Below, piece by piece: positions 39,480-52,925 of a stretch of 64,000 nt of DNA. A program made the position numbers and the translations under genes. The notes below the pieces were generated by a model. The model did no database searches, was not told where the DNA came from, and worked only from the letters and a program-made list of their open reading frames with translations. Numbering within the stretch: the stretch's first letter is position 1; each line of letters opens with the position of its first letter. The stretch is from contig OZ024890.1 of NCBI GenBank assembly GCA_964017195.1, positions 49,715,593 to 49,779,592 of the forward strand. Direction: 5' to 3'. This DNA is from Siderastrea radians. Its lineage: Eukaryota; Cnidaria; Anthozoa; Scleractinia; Rhizangiidae.

Positions 39480-42400
39480 ATGGCGGTAGGTTTTTTATCT
39501 CTGATTCTCGCCTTTTTTCTCTTGTTTGGATACGCAAACAGCACCAATAACCCATCTCTGTCCGCGTGCCACTGCCGACCAGTGATAAACCTCGCCGTGG
39601 ATGGCAATCAGTGCGATTTGTGCGCAGCAAATAAACAGCTGCTACAGGAGGTGAACGGCTTGAAGAACGAACTGGAAACGATAAAGAATCAAATCAGAAT
39701 GAGTCAGCCGGGTAAGTAAGAGTGAGGAATTAGTGAAGACAATGAAGCTGGATAATGCAACCAAAATAGGAACGACCACACCTCTATCTCTTTCATTGTA
39801 CTTTTTATTCTTAATGGAAAGAAATCCGGGGATAATCATTTAAAGAAGTCTGACGTTTTTTTTCCTAAGCAAAAAACCTTATAATAAACTATTTCGTGCA
39901 AAGAATCACGACCCTCTAGATCTCATATCAAGGGGCTCTTGTCCATGTAATATCGTATGTTGCCCAGTATTCGATTACTGCAGTTTGCAACTGTATATCT
40001 CCTCTTTCTTGATAGAGGGAGTTCTTTTGTTCTGAAAAAACCCATTTACTCATAGGTATATGAGGTAAAAATGTTGACGCTGTCACTTCAGCCTTCACGA
40101 ATCAATTAACTTTTGGAAAGCTTTCAAGTCCCCAATATCTGTACAGTTGGCCCAATATCCAACCACTGGCATTCGTTCACTACCCACGAAAGATTTCAGC
40201 ATCTACGCCACATATAATCACCGCTCACACTCGCTGTAACAGAAAATTGTTCCATTCGGAAATGGAAATCGACTTTATAGGGACTGAACATCGAATACAA
40301 AGCAGCATAACGACTATACGTGATGACTCTTTATCATCAAACAGGCAGAAACGCGGTGAGGCGAAACAAACATTACACAGGAGCGCAAAAAAATTGCTTC
40401 GATATATTCTGAGTTTTGATAACGGCTTAAGTCATGAACTTAGTTTTCTACAAAATTTGTACAATAATTTTGGAGACAGGAAGCTAAATTAGCTCATAAA
40501 AACAATCACTCGAAAGCTGAAAGAGTCGCCTGTTTTCGGAATACTCTGTCTCCCGCAAATAACTCATAACTAAGTGGGACCAAAAAATTGAGTTATTTTT
40601 TTTAGCTCTCAAAAGAATCAAGAAGTTAGCTTATAATGACATTTTTACAATTTATGTTCGTTTGCTAGTTTATTAATTCAGGCCAATTTCTTCATCAGTT
40701 TACCATAAGCAAACGTGAAAGAGTTTATTTTAAAAATTAAGGCAAAGGTACACAATTTGATGTCACGTGTTGTTGAAATGCAAGAAAAAAATTTAAAGGA
40801 ACTATGTCACGGCGTTTTCATTTATTTTTCTGATTTGACAAAATTATTTTCTCATTAACGGAAACCTCAAAATAATAGTTTCCTAAGGTAGAAAAACACC
40901 AAAAACGTAATAATTAACCAAAACTAAACAAGGATGGTTACGACTGAGGGAGATTAAGACGGATTACGAATGACAAACTTGAAAAAACTTGCCAGCTTTT
41001 TCAAGTTGCGTTATCCGTGACGTAGCTCCTTTAAGGACGATACAGTGGACCAAAGCCCACGCAATTCATCCACACACTCTCTCAGTCATATTTAATAATG
41101 AATCAGTTTAACAGCTAAACATGTTTATTTATTTGGGTCTAGCTGTTTTAAAAGTGGAAAGTCTTTTTTTCATCACACATCTCAGTCAGCAGTTATGAAA
41201 TCAAACAGCCAAAACATGTTTACCTTTATTTAAGCTGTTTAAAAAGTTAAGGAAGTTTCTTTGTTTTTCGATATACACGCGTACAAAAAAACCGAGTTAA
41301 TGAGGAATTACAGTACCACATTTCATGTCCCTGTTGAGGTCATACTGAGGAACCAGCAAGAAAAGAAAACAACTTGCCGAAACTTGCCTTCGTAAATTGC
41401 GTATTTGTCATTAGGACTTAGCATTCGTCAGCATTTTCAGGAATCAAGGAAAACAGAAACTTTCAGTTTGCCAAAAAGGCGTGGGTAAGCAGTTTTCCTG
41501 CTAGAATACTAGGCTGCTGACCAAGTGGTTTGAAGTCTTAGAGCACTTCACCCACCTCACGCTTACACAAACTAGTCCTCACAGGGGATGTGATTTTTAA
41601 AAAGTCTTTGGATTTCAATGTAAATCTTGATAAGTCTTAGAACTTCAAACAAAAATAGCTATAATCACAACGTTTGTTAATCTATTTCCACATATTGACT
41701 ATCAGCACTGCAACGGTAAAGTAAAGTGCCATGCCAATATCCCTTTTACTGAGGCATTTATTTTTTTTTTCGCACAATTGTGTATGATTATGTCTCATGG
41801 TAAAATTTTCGTACGGTTTTGTCTTTCAGCTTCTTCTAACAGCTCTTACGACCTTTATTTCACTAATGGCGGGACAAGTGATTATGTTATCCAGCATGGC
41901 TTGCAAATAACCGACGCCTTTACAATCTGCTTCCGAGTGCGTACGACAGACAGGACCGGGATGTACCGGGCGGTCGTGAGTTACAGCCTATTGGGGAACT
42001 TCAACGAAGTTCAATTCTTATCAACAAGATGTCAGACATCCAACTCACCGTCAACGAAAACACAATGTACGAAAAAAATTATCCGGATAATTTCGTTGTA
42101 GAACAAGTCATGTGAACTCACTTAAGAGGAAAGATCTACAAAAAAAGTTTAAGGTTGCCAGTTGTTAAACAAAACTCAATGGCCTTCAAATGTTATAACT
42201 AAATCCTGATGATGAAATTTTATAACTCTGAATATAAAATTTACAATAGCCTTTATCTATTTCGATTAATTCAGTAATAAATTAATTAATTGAGTTAAGT
42301 GCCGCGGTAGTTAACAAAAGCATATTTTAAATATTATGTATTATTTAATACATGTAATGAGAAAATTCTCATAGCCCTGTACAAAACCGATGGTTACCTA

Positions 42401-42823
42401 AAGCAACATTCCAGTAACAATGCTTTTCTTCTTAGACGGACTGGAGTGTCCGCAAATGACGGTGACTGGCATCAAATCTGTACCTCATGGGAGAATACAG
42501 CTGGATCGTGGAAGGCTTACAAAGATGGCGTCTTACATGCTAGTGGGTCTGGACTGAAGAGAGGTCACATCATCAAAACCAACGGAATCCTTACCATTGG
42601 ACAAGAACAAGATTCATTTGGAGGAGGGTTCGATGCATCTGAAAGCTACATCGGGGAACTCACAGATCTGAACATCTGGAACAGAGCTCTCTCCACGAGT
42701 GAAATAGCCAAGCTGTCAAAGTCGTGCCATGGCGGGCGGGGTAATATCAAGAAATGGTCTGATTTTAAAGTTGGAATAAGAGGCAACGTTAGAGTTGTTT
42801 CACCATCTACTTGCGAGGTGTAA
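39480..42823 (+). pseudogene. Pentraxin copy 2, probably inactivated
   Basis: The three exons are recognisable: 39,480-39,711, 41,830-42,066 and 42,436-42,823, with the same splice junctions as copies 1 and 3. Signal peptide, Cys pair segment, coiled coil, and pentraxin signature (HQICTSW in exon 3) are all present. Exon 2 has a 5-nt insertion (AATTC, about 42,011-42,015) not found in the other copies, so the joined length is 857 nt and the pentraxin domain shifts frame. Splice sites are preserved, so loss may be recent, or the insertion may be an assembly error. Confidence 0.75.
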
Positions 42824-44200
42824 AACTTTTGTCTTTAAACTTAATATGTCGCTTTCTTGACGCTCAAAAACGCAGACAATTTTCTGTAGTGTTATCAAGT
42901 CACAATTGCAAACTCTATTTCAGTGTTGATTAACTAGGTTTTCTAAATCAGTCAAGATTACAAACAATTGGTCTTAAATAGCCCATTAAGCTTTCGAATA
43001 GAACTAAAAGATCGTCTACTATAGTTTTTGCATGTTATATTAATTGATATATATTTTACTTTCAGCCAGTGTTTAAAATTTGCAATTTGTAACAGGGTTT
43101 CATATAGTTCTACACCACGTATAATCTCAACTTCAATTTGAAATTGAATTAAAAATTAATTAATAATCCTCAGCTTATATCGTTCCTAACAATTTTATAG
43201 GTAAAATAAAAGTTTCTTTTAAAAATTGTTGCAATGGTTTTCATCACTGGTAATCAGAAAAGTACATCTTCCTTTCTTTACTCAAAGATTAGTCATGTGG
43301 CTGAGCTTTTTGGTGTGTAAAACTGCAGCGCTTGGTTGGTACATATCAATCGGTGATCGTTTCTTTGTCCTGACGTTCTTTGGTACTGTGCAGATTACTG
43401 CCCTTTACTTGGGTTAAGTGAAAAAAAAAACAGAACATACAATAGCAACAAGGACATTTTATAACTGACTACATGAGTTGGTAATAGCTTCATGTGTCCA
43501 CTTGCAAAACTGTCAGTGAGAAAATGGCAGGCAAACGGGTCTAGTGAAAATGCTTCACGAAGAGGCCCCATGTTTGCTTTTCTTCCTCACGAATCTCGCT
43601 GGCTTCTCCTTCTTTATCTCAGTATCTTCTAAAGATGGCAAGTCATGTACGCGTCCTTTGCGTGAGGGAGTTAGTGGTCATTATCATTTTTAGCTAATTG
43701 CATCATCCTCCCCTCCTCCACTAGCAAGCCAAATAACCACTAACAATTTCAACATCGTTGCTCTCTTTTTTCGATCTAACGTGGCAAATAGTTTTTCGAA
43801 CAGTAATTCACCGGGTGCTCGAGCCACAGTATGCGTGCATTTCTAAAACGCTAGTTGCCCTTAAAAGATCGATAATCAGGCATTCAGACAATTCAAAGAA
43901 ATTTTCTGCAAGCCGTATAGTCCGAACTTAATCACCTTACCATTTAGAAACGTGAGTACTCTGCGTTCTTCTATCCCCAGGCGGCTGCAGATTTTCTTTA
44001 CATGAAGTTCAAATCGAAAAGAAAAATCCGGATTCTCTCTTTCTGGGGAAACAGGATATTTTGTGCTACCTTAACCTAGAACGGGAGCACGCACAAACAA
44101 TGGGACCTGTTAAAGCTAAAGATGCTTTTACAATTCACATTTTTTTAAAAATCAGATATGGTGTGGATCAACTTAAGATTCTTCAGAGTTAAGTACCTGC
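42824..44200 (-). pseudogene. Downstream duplicated block with antisense phospholipase-C-like remnants
   Basis: This block is a near copy of 48,142-49,565. On the minus strand, 43,690-43,490 resembles the end of exon 1 of the 17-kb gene (FACHFLTDSFASGHM), and about 43,400-43,270 resembles the end of its exon 2. Both are broken. Confidence 0.55.
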
Positions 44201-44569
44201 CAAACCATTATACTTGTTTTCTTCTGGTAAAACAAGTAATAACACATCATGTCCTCTTTAGAAACATACACAAGAACTATATGGTGGTGTTGGGGGGGGG
44301 GGGGGATCTATCACGTGAAAGTGACAGAGGTTCTCGTCGAGGTATCCAGTCATCTTACCACCAGGAAGGCTCACAACCAGCGACATCGCCACCACAAGTC
44401 ACCTTACCACCAGGTCAGGTCATCTAGCCATCACCGATTCGCCACCAGTTGGGGTCATCTCAGCAACAAACATGAAATAAACTAAAATCAAAATTATACA
44501 TAAAGTTCACACGTTTACAAGTAAGTACCATATGACTTTTGACTACAAACAGTCTCTGTTTTCGCTCAG

Positions 44570-44745
44570 GGATAGACGAGGGAAACAAACAAGCGAACGG
44601 GCGCGAAAATCGCCCGCGTCCAGTTGAAACGTGAAGGACGTGTCGAGCCGCTAGTGTACTACACTAGCGGCTCGACACGCACGTCACGTTTCAACGCGAC
44701 AGGCGATTTTGTGCTCGCTCGCTTGTTCGTTTTCCTCTTATAGAC
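44570..44745. repeat. Long foldback (MITE-like hairpin)
   Basis: Arms of roughly 80 bp pair through the centre at about 44,655 (CTAGTGTA/CTACACTAG). The outer arms read AACAAACAAGCGAACGGGCG and its near complement CGCTCGCTTGTTCG. No ORF. Confidence 0.75.
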
Positions 44746-45278
44746 TGCCTGGGTAGCCAGTCTAACAGCTGAAAGCAGACGTCTGATTCAACATTGTATG
44801 ATTTTCTATCTATCCAGCCTGTGTCGAGCAGTCCGTTTTAACCAATGTTTACACGTTTTACCTCTTCTCTTCTAAGAAAGAGGTAATAAAAGCAAGAAAA
44901 AGAAGTCAGAAGTAAAATAAAGAAGAAGCAAAATGAATCAAAATAAAGAAAAATAAGTGAAGAGCTTGAAACCAAACTTTTGAACTGATCATTTTTCTCA
45001 ACCACATCCTTAAAAAAAATAAATATTTCGGTCGGTCCCGAATTAAGGACAGCGAGCAAGGGGAGATAAAAAATAATAATAATGATTTGCGTCATTTTAC
45101 CATGCGGTGACAAAATGTCAACTTTTAAAAAATATACCACGATAAAGGAAAAATAACGATCTGATTGGCTTGTTATTTTGGGTGATTATGTATACGCTGT
45201 TCCTGGTCTGACTCCGTCAGTGATCGCATTAGGCTATTACAGTTTGTAAGAGTCGTTCATTTACGCGTTACGGTCTTA

Positions 45279-48141
45279 ATGATGATGGCAAGAGGTCTGT
45301 TATCTCTGATTCTCGCTCTGTTTGTCTTGTTAGGATACGCAAACAGCACCAATAACCCATTTCTGTCCGCATGCCACTGCCGTCCAGTTATTAATGTCGC
45401 CTTGGAGGGCAATCAGTGCGATTTGTGCGCATCAAATAAACAACTCCAACAGGAGGTGAACGACTTGAAGAAAGAAGTGGAAACGATAAAGAATCGAATC
45501 AGCACGATTCAGCCGGGTAAGTGAGGAGTTGATGAACACACTAAATTCGCAAATAGTTAGCAAATGACTAGCAAGGCAGAAGAATCCAAATATACATAAG
45601 GCTTTCTCTCTCTGTGGTGTCTTGGAGTCAGTGGAATCTTTCATATTTTGTCATTCATTTCACATTAAAAAAACCCGGAATCTTTCATGCAAGTAGAGAT
45701 CGAAAACGTGAGTGTCACTGCATCCAGTTGTAAAAGAAAAGTAGCTTATGATTCACGTCCTTCTCAAGTCAAGGGTCTTTTGTAATATCATCCGTGGCAA
45801 AGATTTTTTGTTTTTGTTGGCTTCGTCAATCAAAGAGTCTGACCTGCGGCACGTTGTGAAAACAATTCGCTGGACGATTGACCTTCAATCTTACTGCAGT
45901 CGTGCCACCTTTTTGATCCACTCCTCCCCAGCTGGGACCTAAATATAAAGGGGCTATGAGCTGTAATTGAACAGCACGACCAATATGACTAACCAGTGAG
46001 TGGTACCAGATGTATGAGGCAAATCTGGATCAGTAGAAAGATACATAAAACAGTGGGAAGACAGCTACGTGGGGGCAGAAAAACGCACAGAAGCTACATT
46101 GCAGAAATAGAAAAAAATATATCGTGTCCAGTGTATACCTTAAAGTTTTTTTCTGACGCAAACATCAATTTGAAAAGGTTAAAGGATTAAAAGATTAAAA
46201 GTTGTTTTCACGCATTGGCTATCGGTGCTGCAACGAGAAAAGCAACCAAATGTACTATATACTTCCTGGGAATACCCCCGTAAAATATTAGTTTACAGTC
46301 CCCCAGTTATAAGCCCACCTTGTTATTGGCCCATCTACCTGTTAACAGAAATTATATTCCAATAATAACCCCCCCTGATATAAGCCCCTTTTATTTATCC
46401 TTGTTTCTCAAATAAAAGTACTTTTAGAGAACAAAGTACAACTTCAATTGTCTTCCGTTTTCCTTTCCAGTTGTTTTCCATTCCAGTTGCATTGACATTG
46501 TTAGAGTTTTATAGTTGTTTTCGTTCCAAATAGTATTGAACTACATTTTTTCGAAATAACGGTATTGAACGAAATTCCCGATTTATTGTGATGTTTCAAT
46601 GCCCAAAGACGTGAGTAAATAGAGAACGCATTTGGATAGCACTATATGTTATTCTTTATTTGTTTCTTATCTGCTGTGAAAATCCTATAAGGATGCTACA
46701 GGATTTTCTAGGATCCACTAAGATCGCACAGGATCCTGTTGGATTATACAGAATCCTATCTTATCCAGGATCCTCATGTTTGGTGGGATCCTACCTAGGA
46801 TCCTGTGAGATCTTTAAGGATCCTGCACAAGGATCCTTAACAAATGACTGTTAGGATCGTTACAGGATTCTCAAAGATCGTTACAGCATCCTGAAGGATC
46901 GTTGCAGGATCCTCAAAGATCGTTGCAGGATCCTCAAGGATCGTCGCATGATCCTCAGGGATCGTGCATGTTCCTCAAAGATTGTTGCAGGGACCTCAAG
47001 AATGTTTGCAAGATCAAGCAGGGGTCACCCCCAAGATCATCAAACAGATCTTCAAAGATCTTTAAAGATCTTTCTAAGATTTCCACCAGCCCCCTCCCCC
47101 CTCCCCCCCACCCCACCCGTTTGTAAGCCTACCCAAAACCCCTTTCGCATTTGTATAAGCTCAGGGCTTATAAGCCGGATTGTCAACGGTATCCTGTTAG
47201 CTGACGAGTGTTTATTTGTCTGATGGTCTGTTTTATGTCTTAACAGGTTTGCCAACTAGTTCATACGACCTTTATTTCACAAGTCGTGGGACAAGTGATT
47301 ATGTCATCCACCATGGCTTGCAGATAACCAACGCCTTTACCATCTGCTTCCGAGTGCGTACGACAGACAAGACAGGGGATGACCAAGCGGTTGTGAGCTA
47401 TAGCCTATCCGGGAACTACAACGAAGTTCTTATCAACAAGATGTCAAACATTCAAATCCTCGTCAACGAAAACGTGATGTACGAAAAAAATTGTCAAATA
47501 ATATCGTTGCAAAACAAGTTTTTTGTGAACACAATAAAAGAGCAAAGAAAAGGTTTAAGGCAGCGAGTTGTTATGCAAAACTCTTTTGAATTTAAATACC
47601 ATATCCTAACTCTGTTGATAAAATTGCTGAACTGCTAATTTAACTTTATAATAGCTTTTAATTCTTTTCTTAATCAATTATTTTATTAATTATTTTCCAC
47701 AACGTTCTGACATTATCTTGTCTAACAAATTCAGTGTTTGCTTTTCTTCTCAGACGGACTGGTGTATCTGTAAATGACGGTGACTGGCATCAAATCTGTA
47801 CTTCATGGGAGAATAAAGTTGGCTCGTGGAAAACTTACAAAGATGGTGCCTTGCAATCCAGTGGGTCTGGACTCAAGAGAGGTTACGTCATTAAAACCAA
47901 CGGAATCCTCATTGTTGGACAAGAACAAGATTCATTTGGAGGAAGATTCGATGCATCGCAAAGCTATATTGGGGAACTCACTGATCTGAACATCTGGAAC
48001 AGAGTTCTCTCCGCAAGTGAAATATCCAAGCTGTCGAAGTTGTGCCATGGCGGGTGGGGTAATGTCAAGAAATGGTCTGATTTTAAAGTTGGAATAAGAG
48101 GCAACGTTAGAGTTGTTTCACCATCGGCTTGCGAGGTGTAA
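45279..48141 (+). CDS. Secreted pentraxin, gene 3 (3 exons)
   Basis: Exons 45,279-45,516, 47,247-47,478 and 47,754-48,141 total 858 nt and give 285 residues. The start is one of three tandem ATGs (45,279, 45,282, 45,285). Architecture matches copy 1: signal peptide, ACHCRPVIN...QCDLCAS segment, coiled coil, pentraxin domain with HQICTSW and GQEQDSFGG. The N-terminal coiled coil plus pentraxin domain recalls neuronal pentraxins, but the helical part is short. Intron 1 contains the GATC-rich minisatellite. Upstream DNA is shared with copy 1. Confidence 0.82.
46855..47001. repeat. 21-bp degenerate tandem repeat
   Basis: Seven units close to GATCGTTGCAGGATCCTCAAA, preceded from about 46,680 by scattered AGGATCCT palindromes. 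Located in intron 1 of pentraxin gene 3. Confidence 0.8.
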
Positions 48142-49565
48142 AATTTGATCTTTAAACATTAAATGTCGCTTTCTTAACGATAAAAACGGCACACGTAGTC
48201 GTCTGTAATGTTATAAAGTCACAACTGCGATTTCCATCTCAGTTTTTTATTAACTCGGTTTTCTAAATCAGTCAAGATTGAAAAAAAAAAAAAAACAATT
48301 GGCTTGAATAGCGCATAAAAGTTCTTACGGGAATTTAGTGATTGACGACTATAGCTTCTGCATGTTATATTAATTGATGTATATTTTGCTTTCAGCCAGT
48401 GTTTAAAATTTGCAATTTGTAACAGGGTTTCATATAGTTCTACACCACGTATAATCTCAACTTTAATTTGAAATTGAATTAAAAAATGAATAAATAATCC
48501 TCAGCTTATATCGTTCCTAACAATTTTATAGGTAAAATAAAAGTTTCTTTTAAAAATTGTTGCGATGGTTTTCATCACTGGTAATCAGAAAAGTACATCT
48601 TCCTTTCTTTACTCAAAGATTAGTCATGTGGCTGAGCTTTTTGGTGTGTAAAACTGCAGCGCTTGGTTGGTACAATTCAATCGGTGATCGTTTCTTTGTC
48701 CTGACGTTCATTTCATTGTTACTGTGCAGATTACTGCCCTTTACTTGGGTTAAGTAAAGAAAAAAAAAACAGAACAAACAATAGCAACAAGAACATTTTA
48801 TGACTGCTTACATGAGTTGGTAATAGCCTCATGTGTCCACTTGCAAAGCTGTCATTAAGAAAATGGCAGGCAAACGCGTCTAGTGAAAATGCTTCACGAA
48901 GAGGCTCCATGTGTGCTTTTCTTCCTCACGAATCTCGCTGGCTTCTCGTTCTTTATCTCAGTATCTTCTAAAGATGACAAGTAATGTACGCGTCCTTTCC
49001 GTGAGGGAGTTAATGGTCATCATTTGTTTTTAGCTAATTGCATCATCCTCCCCTCTTTCACTAGCAAGCCAAATAATCAGTAATACTTTTAAACTCCTTG
49101 CTCTCTTTCTCCAGCGTGGCCAATAGCTTTTCGAACTTGCTCTGTAATTAACTGGGTGTTCGAGCCACAGTACATGTGTGCATCTGGCTTTACAACGTTA
49201 GAGGCGACCCGAGTCCTCTTTGCCCTTAAAAGATCGATAATCAGGCGTTTAGGCAATTCACAAAAATCACCTGCAAACTCTTTAGTCTCTACGAACCTGA
49301 CCGTTTAGAAGCGTAAGTCAGTATCTGCGTTCTTCTATCCCCAGGCGGCTGCAGATTTTCTTTCCGTGGAGCTTGTTTTCAAATCCGAAAGGAAGTTCCG
49401 GATTTACTCTTTCCGGGGAAAGAGGTTATTTTGTGTTATTTTAACCTAGAACCGGAACATGTACAGAAAATTGATTTGGGTATAAGATACTGTTAAAATT
49501 CATATTTTTGAAATGAGATATGGTGTGGATCAACTCAAGATTCTTCAGAGTTAAAATCCTGCCAA
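48142..49565 (-). pseudogene. Second copy of the duplicated block downstream of pentraxin 3
   Basis: Highly similar to 42,830-44,190, including antisense phospholipase-C-like remnants at about 49,020-48,830 and 48,740-48,600. The block ends where a Penelope element is inserted. Confidence 0.55.
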
Positions 49566-50140
49566 ACTGTTATACTTGGTCTGTTAAAACCAGTGATAAC
49601 TTATATAGGCCATTATTCTGGCGTCACTCAGAAACGCATTCGCCACCTGATAAAACGCTACTGTAATAACATTGATATAAAGTTAATTCTCTCTTCTTTT
49701 AAAATCGGAAACTTGTTTAGCGCGAAGGACCCTATCCCAAGCAATCTCCGTTCGAGTGTCGTTTACAAATTTTCATGTGCAGGCTGTAACGCTTGTTACG
49801 TCGGTGAAACCACCCGCCACTTTTCAACACGCGTACGTGAGCATTTAGCTACGGATAGGGCCTCTCACGTGTACAAATACTTGCAACAATCTGAAAATTG
49901 CGGCGATTTGTGTTCGACCAATTGCTTCAAAAGATCAAAGACTAAAGATCAAAGAATCCTTACATATTCACTGGGAAAAGCCCACTTTAAATCAACAGGT
50001 TAAACATGTTAATTTGAAGTTGTTTGTTTAGATTTCACATAATCACGCTTTTTTCTTGTCACTCTTGCCTATACATTTTCATTAACAATTCTAATCACTA
50101 TATTGCATATAAATAGCTTTGTTGTAACTTTTTCCTTCAA

Positions 50141-50168
50141 CTGAGGATGGCATCAGGGATGCCGAAAC
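50141..50168 (+). ncRNA. Hammerhead-like motif, left repeat
   Basis: CTGAGGA, stem II GGCATC/GATGCC with a 3-nt loop, then GAAACA. The core has G where the consensus has U (CUGAUGA), so activity is doubtful. Confidence 0.4.
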
Positions 50169-52668
50169 ATGTTTTTGAAACTAAAAAGTGTTGTGTTGTT
50201 CTTCAAAATATTAACTAATGTTTCTTGCTACCAAGACCTTTTGGCAATATAATTCACGACGTAGCAGAGAAGTATGTTCGCATCAACGTTGCTGATCTAC
50301 GAAAGCTCGAGAAGACCCCGATCAAGGCATGCAAGGCTGAATTGGATTAAAGTTTTTTACGCAACTGTCAATCCTTCAACGTCTTCCCCAAGTTCATCAG
50401 TTTCAACTTACCCAACGTTAGCCGACACGATGTAACGTCCATCCGTAGGCAACTTTTAATAAGTGCCATCGCTAGACGATCAAAAGAACATTGGAAACTT
50501 GTCCAGACTGTGGAAAAATTAACGTCTACAATCAAGAGCGCACTGACCAGTCTAGATTTCTACATCCTCAAACGGACTTTGTCACACAATGTTTGCAAAG
50601 CCGCAAATCGTGTTATCAAGACTCATCAGAAGAAACTTGAAAACCTTAAGCGTAATGCAGTTCTCCCGTTCACATCTGACGAAACTGTCACCAACATTTC
50701 ATCTCACCATTTAACGCCGGAGCAGCTCAACATCCTCAAATTTGGGTTAGTATACTCCATTTGCCCACCTAAAATAAACACGTCTGATGTCCACACGTGT
50801 TTTGAACTGATTCACCACACTATGGCTAAGAACCTTAAGGACACGAAACTTGAACGTAAACTTGCTGCAGACCTTTCACATTTGGCTCATTGTTACGTTT
50901 CGTCATATCGACCATCAGCCGCGGATCTCAAGAAACACAAAGTCCTAAAAGAATTAAGGAAGCACAGGAACCTTGTCATCTTGAAGCCTGACAAAGGCAA
51001 CGGTGTCGTGGTATTAGATCGGTTGGATTATGACAATGGTATCTTAAAAATCATCAGTGACACTTCCAAATTCCGACCCATCAAGGACGACCCTACCCTA
51101 CTCAGAGAAGGCAGACTACAACGTCTTCTTAGGAAGTTAAAGAATAGTGGCCACCTGGACAACGACGTCTACAACAACATCTGTCCCAAGGGTTCCCAGC
51201 CTGCCAGAATATATGGCCTCCCGAAGATGCACAAGGAACGTGAACCTGGTTCCATCCCTCCGTTTCGTCCGATTGTATCTTCAATTGGAACATATAATTA
51301 TAATGTCTAAATATTTATGCGGACCTTTAACGCCTCACATCCCATCTGAACATTGTGCTATGGATACTTTTTCATTTGTTCGTGACATTCAGGACGTACC
51401 TATGCATGGTAAATTTTTTGTTTCATTGACGTAGAAAGTCTTTTTACAAACATACCTCTGGAGGAGTGCATTGACCTGGCGGTTAAGTATATCCTCGAGG
51501 GAAAACCCCGATACCAAACTAAGTGACACCGAGCTCAGGGATCTCTTTTCTGTGGCAACCGCACAAACACATTTTTTATTTAATGGTTCCTTCTATGACC
51601 AGATTGATGGTGTGGCCATGCCCCCCCCCCCCCCCCTTGCCCCTGTACTCGCAAATCTCTTTATGGGACGCCATGAAAAGTCATGGTTAGAAAATGTTGA
51701 TGCCTCTGAAATTCTGACGTTTTGTTTGTTTCACTCTGAGAATGACACCTTATTATTTTTTCATTATATAAATTCCAGACACCCCAACATTAGGTTCACC
51801 ATGGAGAAAGAAGCGGATCACAGAATACCTTTTTTAGATGTCCTTATCGACAACAACTGTTCTCATGCCCCTATCACTAGTGTTTATCGTAAGAAAACCT
51901 TCACTGGCCTCCTTACCAATCTTTCAGTTTCACTTCATATTCCTACAAATTTGGTCTCATCAGGACACTTGTTGACCGAACCTACAAAATCAATCTCATC
52001 TCATTGAAAGGGTTATTAATCAATATGTAACCAGGGTCGAAAGCGAAGTTTGCTCTGTGGGTTGTGTTCCTGACAAGGTCTCAACTTTTTATCTCAAGTT
52101 ACCTTATATAGGCCATTATTCTGGCGTCACTCAGAAACGCATTCGCCGCCTGATAAAACGCTACTGTAATAACATTGATATTAAGTTAATTCTCTCTTCT
52201 TTTAAAATCGGAAACTTGTTTAGCGCGAAGGACCCTATCCCAAGCAATCTCCGTTCGAGTGTTGTTTGCAAATTTTCATGTGCAGGCTGTAACGCTTGTT
52301 ACGTCGGTAAAACCACCCGCCACTTTTCAACACGCGTACGTGAGCATTTAGCTACGGATAGGGCCTCTCACGTGTACAAATACTTGCAACAGTCTGAAAA
52401 TTGCCGCGATTTGTGTTCGACCAATTGCTTCAGCATTTTGGACTGCGCCACTACAAGTTTTCAACTAAAGATCAAAGAATCCTTACATATTCACTGGGAA
52501 AAGCCCACTTTAAATCAACAGGTTAAACATGTTAATTTGCAGTTGTTTGTTTAGATTTCACATAATCACGCCTTTTTCTTGTCACTCTTGCCTATACATT
52601 TTCATTTACAATTCTAATCACTATATTGCATATAAATAGCTTTGTTACGTTGTAACTTTTTCCTTCAA

Positions 52669-52696
52669 CTGAGGATGGCATCAGGGATGCCGAAAC
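52669..52696 (+). ncRNA. Hammerhead-like motif, right repeat
   Basis: Identical in core to the left-repeat copy: CTGAGGA, a perfect 6-bp stem II and GAAACA. Confidence 0.4.
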
Positions 52697-52925
52697 ATGT
52701 TTTTGAAACTAAAAAGTGTTGTGTTGTTCTTCAAGATACCAAATAAATAAGTTCATTTGAGGAGGGTATAACCCAATGCATAGCCCCCCCCCCCGGGGGG
52801 GACAGGAAGAGCTCCCATATGAAATGACGAGAGTGAACGTGGAAAATTGGAAAATTCGAAAGGAACCCCAGTGTATAATAATAAATCGATACATTGAAAA
52901 TCCAAAGCCACTGAAAAATAATTCA

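Larger units (their letters stand above)
49600..52735 (+). mobile_element. Penelope-like element with long direct repeats
   Basis: Direct repeats 49,600-50,209 and 52,103-52,735 (pseudo-LTR arrangement) flank the coding region. Each repeat contains the GIY-YIG end (CNACYVG(E/K)TTRHFSTRVREH) and a hammerhead-like motif. Coding sequence between includes RT segments NLVILKPDKGNGVVVLDR and RIYGLPKMHKE (50,510-51,310), then VAM followed by a poly-C run (51,621-51,636), then APVLANLFMG. The YVDD active-site region is missing between EILTF and CLFHSEND (about 51,715-51,730), and several stops and frameshifts occur. The left repeat lacks about 30 bp present in the right. Confidence 0.82.

Noticed and set aside
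42067..42101. Lost splice donor in pentraxin copy 2
   Set aside because: Comparison of the three copies shows the true donor is GTACGA, which copy 2 keeps; only the 5-nt insertion damages it.
46660..47255. ORFs in the GATCCT-rich region
   Set aside because: They are products of the 21-bp tandem repeat in a pentraxin intron.
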